This document shows positions 17,615-26,505 of a stretch of DNA of 64,000 bases, piece after piece. Every line of letters begins with the position of its first letter. Within the stretch, counting starts at the first letter, position 1. Source of the stretch: Chitinophaga varians (GTDB lineage: Bacteria > Bacteroidota > Bacteroidia > Chitinophagales > Chitinophagaceae). The notes beneath the pieces are model-generated. The model ran no database searches, was not told where the DNA came from, and saw only the letters and a program-made list of their open reading frames with translations. A program made the translations under genes and the position numbers. The stretch lies in assembly GCF_014529945.1 (NCBI RefSeq), contig NZ_JACVFB010000002.1, positions 930,001 through 994,000 of the forward strand, written 5' to 3'.

Positions 17615-18703
17615 ATGAAGAAGATTTTATTGCTGGTCGCCATCATGGCTGCCGCTATCACCCTTTTTGCCCAAACCGAACCAACTACTGAGAAAGAAAA
17701 AGAAAAAGGTAAACTGACATTTTCCGGTTATGCAGAAGCTTATTACAGTTATGATATGAATCAGCCGGCCAATCATACCAAGCCCGGTTTCCTGTATAAT
17801 TTCAACAGGCACAATGAGCTGAACCTCAACCTGGCCATGCTGAAAGCCAATTACAACTCCGACCGGGTGCGGGGTAACATTGCCCTGATGACAGGTACCT
17901 ATGCCCAATACAATATGGCTGCGGAACCTACTATTCTGCAGTATGTATATGAAGCCAATGTTGGTATAAGAGTGGGTAAAAATGTATGGATCGATGCCGG
18001 TATTATGCCCGCTCATATTGGCTTTGAAAGTGCTATCGGAAAGGATTGTTATACGCTGACACGCAGTATGCTGGCGGAGAACTCTCCCTACTTTGAAACC
18101 GGCGCCAAGGTAACCTGGACGCCCAACGAAAAATGGTCGTTTGCCGTCCTGTATCTCAACGGATGGCAACGTATCAAACGGGTAGACGGTAATCAGACGC
18201 CCAGTTTCGGTACGCAGATCTCCTTCAAACCGTCCGATAAAGTGTTGCTCAACTGGAGCACTTATGTAGGCAACGACTTCCCCGACAGCACTCGCCGGAT
18301 GCGTTATTTTAACAACCTTTATGGTACCTTTGGTATAACGGATAAATTCAGCCTGATAGCGGGAATAGACTATGGTCTGCAACAGAAAGCAAAAGGCAGC
18401 AGCGACTTGTCTAACTGGTACACACCCATCGTGATTGCCCGTTATGCTTTTACGGAGAAACTGGCAGCAGCGGGAAGAGTAGAATACTTTAATGATGCAG
18501 ATGGCGTGGTGATCACCACGGATACGCCGCACGGATTCCAGACGACCGGTTATTCCCTCAACCTCGATTTTACCCCCGTCAGCAATGTGATGTTTCGGAT
18601 AGAAGGACGGATGTTTAACGGAAGAGATAAAACATTCATCAAAGGAACAGAACTTAAAAATAACAATGCTGCCCTGACGGCATCGCTGGCAGTGTGGTTC
18701 TAA
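17615..18703 (+). CDS. Outer-membrane beta-barrel porin linked to Kdp (BBP2-like)
   Basis: 362 residues with a Sec signal peptide (KKILLLVAIMAAAITLFAQ). A charged linker (TEKEKEKEKG) precedes a barrel whose strands alternate aromatic and polar residues, starting KLTFSGYAEAYYSYDMN and ending with the aromatic residue pattern TASLAVWF. It resembles the OmpL-like putative porin-2 group. Such genes regularly follow kdpC in Bacteroidota, which suggests passage of K+ or other solutes across the outer membrane (inference). It is followed 6 bases later by the kdpD-like sensor gene. Confidence 0.82.
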   Translation: MKKILLLVAIMAAAITLFAQTEPTTEKEKEKGKLTFSGYAEAYYSYDMNQPANHTKPGFLYNFNRHNELNLNLAMLKANYNSDRVRGNIALMTGTYAQYNMAAEPTILQYVYEANVGIRVGKNVWIDAGIMPAHIGFESAIGKDCYTLTRSMLAENSPYFETGAKVTWTPNEKWSFAVLYLNGWQRIKRVDGNQTPSFGTQISFKPSDKVLLNWSTYVGNDFPDSTRRMRYFNNLYGTFGITDKFSLIAGIDYGLQQKAKGSSDLSNWYTPIVIARYAFTEKLAAAGRVEYFNDADGVVITTDTPHGFQTTGYSLNLDFTPVSNVMFRIEGRMFNGRDKTFIKGTELKNNNAALTASLAVWF

Positions 18704-18709
18704 TATACC

Positions 18710-19834
18710 ATGACAGAAAAAGAAAACACCGTACAACATTACCTTAACCTGGCAAACCGCGCCGGTCGCGGCAAGTTTAAGATCTACATCGGCATGAGCG
18801 CCGGTGTGGGCAAGACCTACCGCATGCTCCAGGAAGCGCACGCCATGTTAAGGAACGGCATCAATATCCAGATTGGATATATAGAAACGCACGGGCGTAC
18901 CGAAACGCACGCCCTGCTGGAAGGCCTGCCTGCGATCCCCCGCAGGCAGGTTTTCTATAAAGGCAAGATGCTGGATGAGATGGACCTCAATACCATCCTG
19001 CTGCTGGCGCCGGAATGGGTGGTGGTGGATGAACTGGCGCACAGTAATATCCCCGGTTCCAAAAACGAAAAGCGCTGGCAGGACGTGATCGATCTGCTCA
19101 ACGCCGGCATCAACGTCATTTCTGCTGTCAACATTCAGCATATCGAGAGCATCAACCAGGAGGTGAAAGTCATTACCGGCGTAGAGGTAGGTGAACGGGT
19201 ACCCGATAGTATGCTGCAAATGGCCGATGAAGTGGTGAACATCGACCTCACCGCCGATGAGCTGATTACCCGCCTGAAAGAAGGGAAGATCTATGACCAG
19301 TCTAAGGTAGAAACGGCCCTGCGCAATTTCTTTCAGGCAGATAAAATCCTGCAGTTGCGGGAGCTGGCGCTGAAAGAAGTGGCTACACAGGTAGAAAGGA
19401 AGGTGGAGACAGAAGTGCCGCGCAGCCAGCAGATGCGCCATGAGACTTTCCTGGCTTGTATTTCCACCAATGACGAGGTAGCCCGGAAGGTTATCCGGAA
19501 AACGGCCCGGCTGGCCGCCTATTATCATGCAGACTGGTTTGTGCTGTATGTGCAGACACCGCGGGAAAGCGTGGAAAAAATACCATTGGCCGCACAACGT
19601 CATTTGATCAATAATCTGAAACTGGCGACAGAATTAGGCGCGGAAGTTGTGCAGGAACATGATACGCGTATTTCCGATGCGATCATACGTGTAGCGGTGG
19701 ATAAGCAGATTACCACTGTTTGTATCGGCAAACCGCATATTAGTTTGTTCCGCATTATTTTACGGACCAACCTGTTTAATCAACTGCTGAAAACTCTTTC
19801 TTCCAACGATATAGATCTGATTATCCTGTCATGA
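18710..19834 (+). CDS. kdpD: KdpD N-terminal sensor protein (KdpD plus USP domains, no kinase)
   Basis: 374 residues matching only the cytoplasmic front half of classic KdpD. Residues about 20-235 form the KdpD domain with Walker A GMSAGVGKTYRMLQEAH, a GYIETHGRTETHALLEGL segment and VVVDELAHSN. Residues about 245-374 are a universal-stress-protein-like domain (HETFLACISTND... VCIGKP... LRTNLFNQLL). The membrane and kinase parts are missing and are supplied by the next gene, whose ATG overlaps this stop codon (ATGA at 19831-19834). This is therefore a split KdpD. Confidence 0.9.
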   Translation: MTEKENTVQHYLNLANRAGRGKFKIYIGMSAGVGKTYRMLQEAHAMLRNGINIQIGYIETHGRTETHALLEGLPAIPRRQVFYKGKMLDEMDLNTILLLAPEWVVVDELAHSNIPGSKNEKRWQDVIDLLNAGINVISAVNIQHIESINQEVKVITGVEVGERVPDSMLQMADEVVNIDLTADELITRLKEGKIYDQSKVETALRNFFQADKILQLRELALKEVATQVERKVETEVPRSQQMRHETFLACISTNDEVARKVIRKTARLAAYYHADWFVLYVQTPRESVEKIPLAAQRHLINNLKLATELGAEVVQEHDTRISDAIIRVAVDKQITTVCIGKPHISLFRIILRTNLFNQLLKTLSSNDIDLIILS

Positions 19835-21540
19835 GTACACTGAGGCTAAAAACGAAGATTACTTTGGGGGTGTTGTTCCTCTACATTATGCTGCTGATCG
19901 TCAGTGTACTGGGATACTATTACCTGAACCGGCTGACCGACAAGGCCAAGATTATCCTGAAAGACAACTATGAGTCACTGGAGTACTCCAAAAATATGCT
20001 GGTGGCATTGGAAGACCTGCCGCTGCACAGGGCACAGGCATTGCAGCAGTTTTCCACTAACCTCAAACGTCAGCAGGCCAACGTGACTGAACGGGGCGAG
20101 TACCTGGCCACTACCAATGTAGCGACGATATTTGAAAAGCTGCAAAAAGACAGCATCGCCAATCCGGCAGATGTGACAACGATCAAAAAAGGCATCTATG
20201 CCATCATGGACCTCAACATGAATGCGATCGTTGGAAAAAACGAGCTGGTAAAGCGGACCGCCGATAACGCGCTGTTGTACATCGCCATTATCAGCGGTGT
20301 GTGTTTTCTGTTAGGGTTCACCTTTGTCTATAATTTCCCCGGTTATATTGCCGACCCCATCAATGCATTGACAGAAGCCATCAAAGGCATTTCCAACAAA
20401 CAATACGGTAAAAGATTACATTTTAAATCCAACGATGAGCTGGGTGAACTGGCCACCGCCTTCAATACCATGGCCCAGCGGCTGGATGAATATGAACACA
20501 GCAATATTGCCCGTATTACCTTTGAAAAACAACGTGCCGAAGCGGTGATCAGCAGTCTGAAAGACGCCACCATCGGATTTGATACGCAGAACACTGTGCT
20601 TTTTGCCAATGCACAGGCGCTGCAGCTGCTGAGTATTCCCGAGAAGGAATTGATAGGCCATTCTGCTGATGACATGGCCAAACAAAATGATTTGTTGAGA
20701 TTTCTGATCAACCCCGCGGAGAATGTACCGCTTAAGATCGTGGTGGATGGCAAAGAATGTTTCTTTACACAGGAGGTAGCGGACATCAGGCATGAAGACA
20801 GTCGTATAGGCTATGTCGTTATCCTTAAAAATATTACGGCCTTTAAAGAACAGGACCTCGCCAAAACCCATTTTATCGCGACGATCTCCCATGAATTAAA
20901 GACTCCGCTGGCCTCTTCCGACTTTAGTCTCAAGTTACTGGAGGATGAACGTATTGGCACGCTGAAGCCGGAACAGCGCGAGCTGCTGGAAAGCATGAAG
21001 CAGGACAATCAGCGCATGATCAAAATTGTAAGTGAGCTGCTGGACCTGTCGCAGGTGGAGAGCGGTAATATTCAGCTGCAGCCGCAGCCGGTTACCGCTT
21101 TGAATATAGTGCAGTACGCACTGGACACCGTGCAAAAACAGGCGGCCCAGCGGGAGATCACTATCCGGCAGAGCGTACCGGAAGTGTTGCCCCGGGTGAT
21201 GGCCGACGTGGAAAAAACCGCGTGGGTGCTGGTAAACCTTTTGACCAATGCCATTCGTTACTCTACCCTCAAATCGGCCATAGACCTGAAGGTGGAGAAC
21301 ACAGGCACCAATATGTTATCTTTCTCCGTGCAGGATTATGGCAAAGGGATACCCCTGGCCTTCCGCGACCGGATATTTGAACGTTTCTTTCAGGTGCCGG
21401 GAGTAAAAGGGCATAAAGGAAATGGCCTCGGACTGGCCATTTCCAAAGAGTTTATCGAAGCGCAGGGCGGCGTTATTGGAGTGTCCAGTGAGGAAGGCAA
21501 AGGCAGCCTGTTTTATTTTACGTTGCCGATAGCACAGTAA
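19831..21540 (+). CDS. Sensor histidine kinase, partner of the split KdpD
   Basis: 569 residues. Two transmembrane helices (about 9-30 and 148-170) flank an extracytoplasmic four-helix-like region. A HAMP domain follows (FPGYIADPINALTEAIKGIS), then a PAS domain around 235-330, a HisKA domain with ATISHELKTPLASS (phospho-His near residue 353) and an HATPase with NLLTNAIRYS, DYGKGIP and GNGLGLAISKEFIEAQGG. It is translationally coupled to the kdpD gene, so it probably provides its kinase output. No KdpE-type response regulator is nearby. The gene ends directly against the convergent hybrid kinase, with no gap. Confidence 0.88.
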   Translation: MSTLRLKTKITLGVLFLYIMLLIVSVLGYYYLNRLTDKAKIILKDNYESLEYSKNMLVALEDLPLHRAQALQQFSTNLKRQQANVTERGEYLATTNVATIFEKLQKDSIANPADVTTIKKGIYAIMDLNMNAIVGKNELVKRTADNALLYIAIISGVCFLLGFTFVYNFPGYIADPINALTEAIKGISNKQYGKRLHFKSNDELGELATAFNTMAQRLDEYEHSNIARITFEKQRAEAVISSLKDATIGFDTQNTVLFANAQALQLLSIPEKELIGHSADDMAKQNDLLRFLINPAENVPLKIVVDGKECFFTQEVADIRHEDSRIGYVVILKNITAFKEQDLAKTHFIATISHELKTPLASSDFSLKLLEDERIGTLKPEQRELLESMKQDNQRMIKIVSELLDLSQVESGNIQLQPQPVTALNIVQYALDTVQKQAAQREITIRQSVPEVLPRVMADVEKTAWVLVNLLTNAIRYSTLKSAIDLKVENTGTNMLSFSVQDYGKGIPLAFRDRIFERFFQVPGVKGHKGNGLGLAISKEFIEAQGGVIGVSSEEGKGSLFYFTLPIAQ

Positions 21541-24500
21541 TCAGTCAAAGGTGGCTATATACGCTTCAATGTCGGGTTTGTAGCGGGTGAATAATTCCTC
21601 TATCCTGGCGGCTTTGCGGGAAATTTCCTCATAGTTGCAGTCGAGTACCAGGCCCCTGTTGATTTCGTGTGCCAGCTGTACCCCTTCATGCATGGAGACG
21701 AAGTTCAGGTTGCCTTTCAGCTGGTGAGACACGAAGCCCGCATTTTCCCAATCTCTTTTCTCGATATATTGCCGTAGTTGCGAGATGGCGACAGGCATAG
21801 CTTCTACCAGCTCTTTCAATATAATTTTCACCTCGTCATGGCCTATCACCTGATGAATAAACTCGAAGCTGATAGGAGGTTTTTCTTCCGGCGCAGGGGT
21901 AGCGGGCGGCGGGTTACTGCCGCCTGGACCGGCAGGCGTAGACAGCTGTTGAGCAGGATCAGGGCGGTGTTCCGGCGCTGGTCCGGGATCGGTGTCATGG
22001 GTGGCGGATGCCTGAATTTTCCGGAACAGATCATCTTTCTCAAAGGGTTTGGACACATAGTCGTTCATGCCTGCCTGCAGACAACGTTCCCTTTCGCCGT
22101 CCAGTGCCGATGCCGTGAGGGCAATAATGCTGGTATTGATACCATTGTTACGAATAGCACGGGTGGTTTCATAGCCATCCATACCGGGCATTTGTAGGTC
22201 CATAATGATACAATTATAGGATTTGGTACTTAATATTTCGAGAGCGGCCATGCCGCTGTCAGCAACGTCTACGCGTGAACATCCCCCTTTCCGCAGGGTA
22301 TAATAGGCCACCTGCTGGTTGATGTGGTTATCTTCCACGATGAGGATAGCCAGGCCTTTCAGGGGCTGTACAGGTGCCTGTGCCAGTGGATGACCGGGCA
22401 GCTGTGGCTGTGGGAAAGGATTTTTGGTGAAAGGTAGCTCAAAGTAAAAGATGGAGCCCTTGTCTGGCGTGCTCTCTACCCGGAGGCTGCCGTTTTGCAG
22501 GTCTATCAGGTGTTTGCAGATGGTGAGCCCCAGCCCGGTGCCGCCAAAATCGCGGCTGTTGCCCTTATGGCTCTGGGAGAAGCTTTCAAAGATCACTTCC
22601 AGCTTATCTGCCGGGATACCGATGCCGGTGTCTTTTATTTCAAAGCCTAGCCGTACACCGGAATTATTTTTATCGGCCGATACCAGTGTAACCGTCACCG
22701 TTACATGACCTTTGGGGGTGAATTTGATGGCGTTTTCGATCAGGTTGGTAAGAATCTGGCGAAGCCGTACTGCATCGCCCAATAGTTCCACCGGCATATT
22801 TTCCGCGGTGCGGATATTGAAGACCAGCCCCTTTTCCCGGGCTTGCAGTTGCAGCGGGAAGGCGGTGCTGTTGATGACTTCCCGGAGGTTGAATGGTTCG
22901 CTGACCACTTCGAGTTTGCCCGCTTTTATTTTGGAGAAGTCCAGTATTTCATTGATGATGACCAGCAGATTTTCGGCAGATCGCCGGATGGCGGTCACGT
23001 ATTCCTGTTGAACGGCCGACAGCGCTTTTTCCTGCAGCAGCAGTTGGGTCATGCCTACGATACCGTTCATGGGCGTACGTATTTCGTGGCTCATATTTGC
23101 CAGGAAGGTTTCCTGGCTTTTCTGGGCTTCCACGGCTTTTTCGCGGGCTTCTTTTTCCTGTTGGAGGTAGAGTGTTTTTTCCGTGAGGTCGGTACCGATG
23201 CAGCAGATACCGATCATTTCGTGGCTGGCATTGCGGAGGGGGAACATCGTCAGCAGGAAATGATAGGTTTTGCCGTCTATGGTAAGTGTTTCTTCTGTTT
23301 TCTCTCTGGTGCCTGTTTCCAGTACTTTGCGACTCATTTCTGCATACCGTTCCACCCAGGGGTAATGAAGCTCGGTATCGGTTTTCCCTACAATATCTTC
23401 TTTAGAGACGCCCATCACTTCCATGAAGCGGTTGTTGACCAGCAGGTAGTTGCCGGGCATATCCTTTACGAACATCATGGAAGGCATATTGTCCAGGATG
23501 GCTTCCAGTCTTTTCTGGAGGTACTGGATATGTTGCTCTTTGCGGTACTCCCGGTCAATATCGCGGACGATGCATTCAAATGTTTTGCGGCCGTTTTCGC
23601 CGGTGATGAGATAGGCCAGTTGTTCCACCCATTTTTTCTCTCCCGTGCGGGTGATGATTTCAAAGCGGAGCGACGAGTATTCGTCGCCGTTTTCCAGTTG
23701 TTGCAGGTAGAAGATTTTCAGGCGTTCAAATTCTTTGTCTTCCAGCAGCAGGGAATAGTGTTTGCCCACGAGGGTGGTATTGGGATAGCCGGTCAGTTCT
23801 TCCGACCGGGGACTGACGTAGGTAAAGAAGCCGTGCCGGGTAGATTGGTAGATAATAGGCTCTGCTTCTTCCACCAGGCGTTTGAAGGTCTGTTCACTTT
23901 TGAGCAGCTGGTTGCCCCAGTCTTTTATTTTTACCGACACTCTGAAGATATAGCGGACCTCTCCGATCAGGAGGATAATGGTGAAGAGGCTAAGGCCTAA
24001 TGTTACCCATAGTGACCAGGAGGTATAAGCTGAATCTTTACCGACGCGTTGCAGTAGTTCCTGTTGTTCCGTATCAATATAGGTATTGATCAGGTTGCGG
24101 AGGCTGGCCGTCTGGGCGGAGAAGGTGGGTCCCAGGATTATTTCCCCGGCTTTAACCGGGTCCATGTCGGCGGTGGAGATAATCAGTTGTTTGGTATGTC
24201 GGCGCTGAAGGAGCAGTTGTTGTATGGCCTGGAGGTGATCTTGCTGGGTGGTGGTGTTGTGGGTGTTGCCGGACAGGCGCTGGAGTGCTTGTTGGAGGCT
24301 GTCCTGCAGCCGGGCTTCCGGTGGCAGCAGGCGGCCGTTGCTCAGCAGGAAGTCTTTGATGCCGGCCGTACTTCTTTGGTCCAGTATGAAGATGGCCCTG
24401 GCCTGGTTGGTGGTTATCTGGCTCGTCCTTATCCAATCGGCAGCAGCGTTGGTCCTTTTCCGTACCATCACGGCATAAAATATGAAGCCGCTGAGTACCA

Positions 24501-24549
24501 TGAGTACGGCTATCACGAGGGTTATGACGGTGAGGGTTATATTTCTCAT
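21541..24549 (-). CDS. Hybrid sensor histidine kinase (PAS-PAS-HisKA-HATPase-REC-Hpt)
   Basis: 1002 residues. An N-terminal helix, a periplasmic helical sensor of CHASE3-like character (about 30-185), and a second helix (about 188-210) precede two PAS domains (about 215-345 and 350-465). HisKA follows with ANMSHEIRTPMNGIVGM (His near 486), then HATPase with NLIENAIKFTPKG and GGTGLGLTICK. A receiver domain carries DLQMPGMDGYETT (Asp near 783). A proline-rich linker leads to a C-terminal Hpt domain with SHQLKGNLNF (His near 940). All phosphorelay parts are in one chain, so the output must be another protein. No regulator gene is adjacent. Confidence 0.92.
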   Translation of the reverse strand: MRNITLTVITLVIAVLMVLSGFIFYAVMVRKRTNAAADWIRTSQITTNQARAIFILDQRSTAGIKDFLLSNGRLLPPEARLQDSLQQALQRLSGNTHNTTTQQDHLQAIQQLLLQRRHTKQLIISTADMDPVKAGEIILGPTFSAQTASLRNLINTYIDTEQQELLQRVGKDSAYTSWSLWVTLGLSLFTIILLIGEVRYIFRVSVKIKDWGNQLLKSEQTFKRLVEEAEPIIYQSTRHGFFTYVSPRSEELTGYPNTTLVGKHYSLLLEDKEFERLKIFYLQQLENGDEYSSLRFEIITRTGEKKWVEQLAYLITGENGRKTFECIVRDIDREYRKEQHIQYLQKRLEAILDNMPSMMFVKDMPGNYLLVNNRFMEVMGVSKEDIVGKTDTELHYPWVERYAEMSRKVLETGTREKTEETLTIDGKTYHFLLTMFPLRNASHEMIGICCIGTDLTEKTLYLQQEKEAREKAVEAQKSQETFLANMSHEIRTPMNGIVGMTQLLLQEKALSAVQQEYVTAIRRSAENLLVIINEILDFSKIKAGKLEVVSEPFNLREVINSTAFPLQLQAREKGLVFNIRTAENMPVELLGDAVRLRQILTNLIENAIKFTPKGHVTVTVTLVSADKNNSGVRLGFEIKDTGIGIPADKLEVIFESFSQSHKGNSRDFGGTGLGLTICKHLIDLQNGSLRVESTPDKGSIFYFELPFTKNPFPQPQLPGHPLAQAPVQPLKGLAILIVEDNHINQQVAYYTLRKGGCSRVDVADSGMAALEILSTKSYNCIIMDLQMPGMDGYETTRAIRNNGINTSIIALTASALDGERERCLQAGMNDYVSKPFEKDDLFRKIQASATHDTDPGPAPEHRPDPAQQLSTPAGPGGSNPPPATPAPEEKPPISFEFIHQVIGHDEVKIILKELVEAMPVAISQLRQYIEKRDWENAGFVSHQLKGNLNFVSMHEGVQLAHEINRGLVLDCNYEEISRKAARIEELFTRYKPDIEAYIATFD

Positions 24550-24826
24550 CAGGCTTTTGGTTTCACAGACTAGTTAGCTGTTTTGGCCGGGGTAGTTTCC
24601 CCGTTGGAGGATTCATTCCTGAAATTTAGCTAAAAAAAAGCATTATTGTTGTTCATCTTGTTCATTTGTGAGAAGCGGTACATGTAAAGAATATGATTTA
24701 TCAATATGACTTTTTATGTAACTTTCGCGCCGAAAAGGAGGCAGTTGGGAATATTTTAACCAATTCTTTTACAATCATTCCAATATATTTGCCTAATATT
24801 CTTTTTCCTAAGTATTAAAATATTTT

Positions 24827-25528
24827 ATGAAAAAAATAATTTTTACCCTTGGCCTGATAGCTGTAGCTGTGGGTGTTTTTGCACAGGAAGGCGGTTCTCC
24901 CATGAACAAGGCAGTTAACAGGGCTACCCATTCCCGGGATTTTCTGATGATTCAGTTGTCCTATGATGGTTGGGCTGGAGCACCTGATAGTATCAAGACG
25001 GGTTTCAACAGGGGCTTTAATATCGCACTGATGTACGATTTCCCATTCAAGAAGTCACCCCTGAGTGTGGCGGCTGGTTTGGGTATCAGCACCAGCGGGG
25101 TATATCTGAAAGATCACACTTTTGACATTTCCGGGAAAGTGAGTCCAGATAAGGCTTCCTTCCCTGCCAGCAATGCATATAAAAAATTCAAGGTAGCCAC
25201 TACCTATCTGGAAATTCCTATTGAATTGCGGTATCGCAGTGTGCCGGACAACGCCAATAAAGGCTTTAAAGCTGCGCTGGGCGTAAAGGTAGGTACCCTG
25301 GTAAATGCACATACCAAAGGCCGCAACACGGGTGCCAACGGTTCCAAAAACTGGGATAAAGACATCAACAAAGGCTTTTTCAACCCATGGCGTTTTTCTG
25401 CCACTGCCCGTGTAGGTTATGGCAACTTCGCCCTGTTTGGCGCCTATTCCCTGAATCCGATGCTGAAAGACAACAGCGATCTGGATATCAGACCTTATCA
25501 GATTGGTATCTGCCTGAGCGGACTGTAA
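24827..25528 (+). CDS. Outer-membrane beta-barrel protein (PorT/OmpW-like size)
   Basis: 233 residues with a Sec signal peptide (KKIIFTLGLIAVAVGVFAQ). The mature part shows the alternating pattern of a small barrel: SRDFLMIQLSYDGWAG, FNIALMYDFPFKKSPLSVAAGLGIS, TYLEIPIELRYRS, FKAALGVKVGTLVNAHTKG and the terminal RPYQIGICLSGL. No ligand or partner can be named. The 277-base gap upstream is AT-rich and has a weak TAACTTTC box at 24719-24726. A terminator follows. Confidence 0.75.
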   Translation: MKKIIFTLGLIAVAVGVFAQEGGSPMNKAVNRATHSRDFLMIQLSYDGWAGAPDSIKTGFNRGFNIALMYDFPFKKSPLSVAAGLGISTSGVYLKDHTFDISGKVSPDKASFPASNAYKKFKVATTYLEIPIELRYRSVPDNANKGFKAALGVKVGTLVNAHTKGRNTGANGSKNWDKDINKGFFNPWRFSATARVGYGNFALFGAYSLNPMLKDNSDLDIRPYQIGICLSGL

Positions 25529-25551
25529 TCGTCCACAGGATTAAAAATATA

Positions 25552-25586
25552 ACGGCCATGGTTGTATCAAACCATGGCCGTTTTTT
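25552..25586. terminator. Bidirectional terminator between the barrel gene and the enoyl-CoA hydratase gene
   Basis: ACGGCCATGGT (25552-25562) pairs perfectly with ACCATGGCCGT (25571-25581) around an eight-base loop. A T run follows on the plus strand and an AT-rich tract on the minus strand, so it can serve both convergent genes. Confidence 0.88.
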
Positions 25587-25605
25587 ATTTCTTATTGTTT
25601 TGGTA

Positions 25606-26382
25606 TCAGTTGCCGGTGAATGCCGGTTTTCTTTTTTCGAGGAAAGCGTTGATGCCTTCGCGGTTGTCAGCGGAGTTGCCGGCGATTTCCTGGCAGTAGG
25701 CTTCGTATTCGAGCGTAGCGTCCAGAGATTCCGTCATGCCTTTGGTGAGCATTTTTTTCATCAGCGCGATGGCTTTGGTGGGGGCTGCAGCGTAATAGGC
25801 GGCTTCGGCTTCCACGGCCGCATCGAGTGCATCTGCCGGTACTACTTTGTTGATCAGTCCCATTTGCAGGGCTTCTGCGGCAGTAACTTTAGACGCTTTG
25901 GTGGCCAGTTCAAAAGCGCGGTGGTAGCCTACGGTACGTGGCAGGAAATAGGAAGAGCCGGAATCCAGTACCAGTGCGATATTCACAAAAATCTCGATCA
26001 TGGTGGCGGCTTCGCTGGCGATGATCATATCGCAGGCGAGAGCGAGGGAGCACCCGGCGCCGGCAGCCACGCCATTGAGTTTGCAGATGACTGGCTTGGG
26101 CATGTTGCGGATGGCGCGGATAATGGGATTGTAACGTTTGTGCAGTGATTCGCTCAGGTTGCGTTTACCGGCTTCCATAGAGGCTTTGAGGTCTTGCCCG
26201 CTGCTAAAGGCTTTGCCTGCTCCTGTCAGTACCACTACTCTTACGGCAGGGTCTCTCTCTGCCTGTTTCAGGGCATCCTGTAGTTCATAACTGAGCGGAT
26301 CATTGAATGCGTTGTAAACTTCCGGGCGGTTGAGCGTGATGGTGGCCACGCCATTGGTGGTTTCCAGTAACAGAGAAGTCAT
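25606..26382 (-). CDS. Enoyl-CoA hydratase/isomerase family protein (PaaG-like)
   Basis: 258 residues of the crotonase fold. The oxyanion-hole segments are GAGKAFSSGQDLK and LNGVAAGAGCSLALACDMIIAS. The active-site region reads VNIALVLDSGSSYFLPRTVG, with Asp where hydratases have the second catalytic Glu. This is seen in PaaG-type ring-opening isomerases of phenylacetyl-CoA breakdown and in some beta-oxidation isomerases. No paa genes are nearby, so the exact substrate is open. The start codon abuts a 40-base inverted-repeat arm. Confidence 0.85.
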   Translation of the reverse strand: MTSLLLETTNGVATITLNRPEVYNAFNDPLSYELQDALKQAERDPAVRVVVLTGAGKAFSSGQDLKASMEAGKRNLSESLHKRYNPIIRAIRNMPKPVICKLNGVAAGAGCSLALACDMIIASEAATMIEIFVNIALVLDSGSSYFLPRTVGYHRAFELATKASKVTAAEALQMGLINKVVPADALDAAVEAEAAYYAAAPTKAIALMKKMLTKGMTESLDATLEYEAYCQEIAGNSADNREGINAFLEKRKPAFTGN

Positions 26383-26505
26383 AACAATTACGAATTTGGA
26401 ATTACGAATTACGAATGAAGGGTTTAATTATGGAAAGGTCACTAAATGACTGGTTTAAAAATAAGCCTTTAATTCGTAATTCGTAATTCCTAATTCGTAA
26501 TTGTT
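26383..26505. repeat. Intergenic inverted repeat with 40-base arms (ATTACGAATTACGAAT type)
   Basis: The left arm 26383-26422 and the right arm 26466-26505 are reverse complements with about four mismatches. They consist of repeated AATTACGA units. The left arm starts at the base next to the hydratase start codon, and the right arm ends in the first base of the S9 peptidase stop codon, so the element occupies the whole gap. It resembles a small palindromic repeat or MITE and has no ORF. Confidence 0.75.

Noticed and set aside
21778..24573. Several long plus-strand reading frames opposite the hybrid kinase
   Set aside because: They are mirror images of a kinase with all its motifs in order, and they show no domain pattern themselves.
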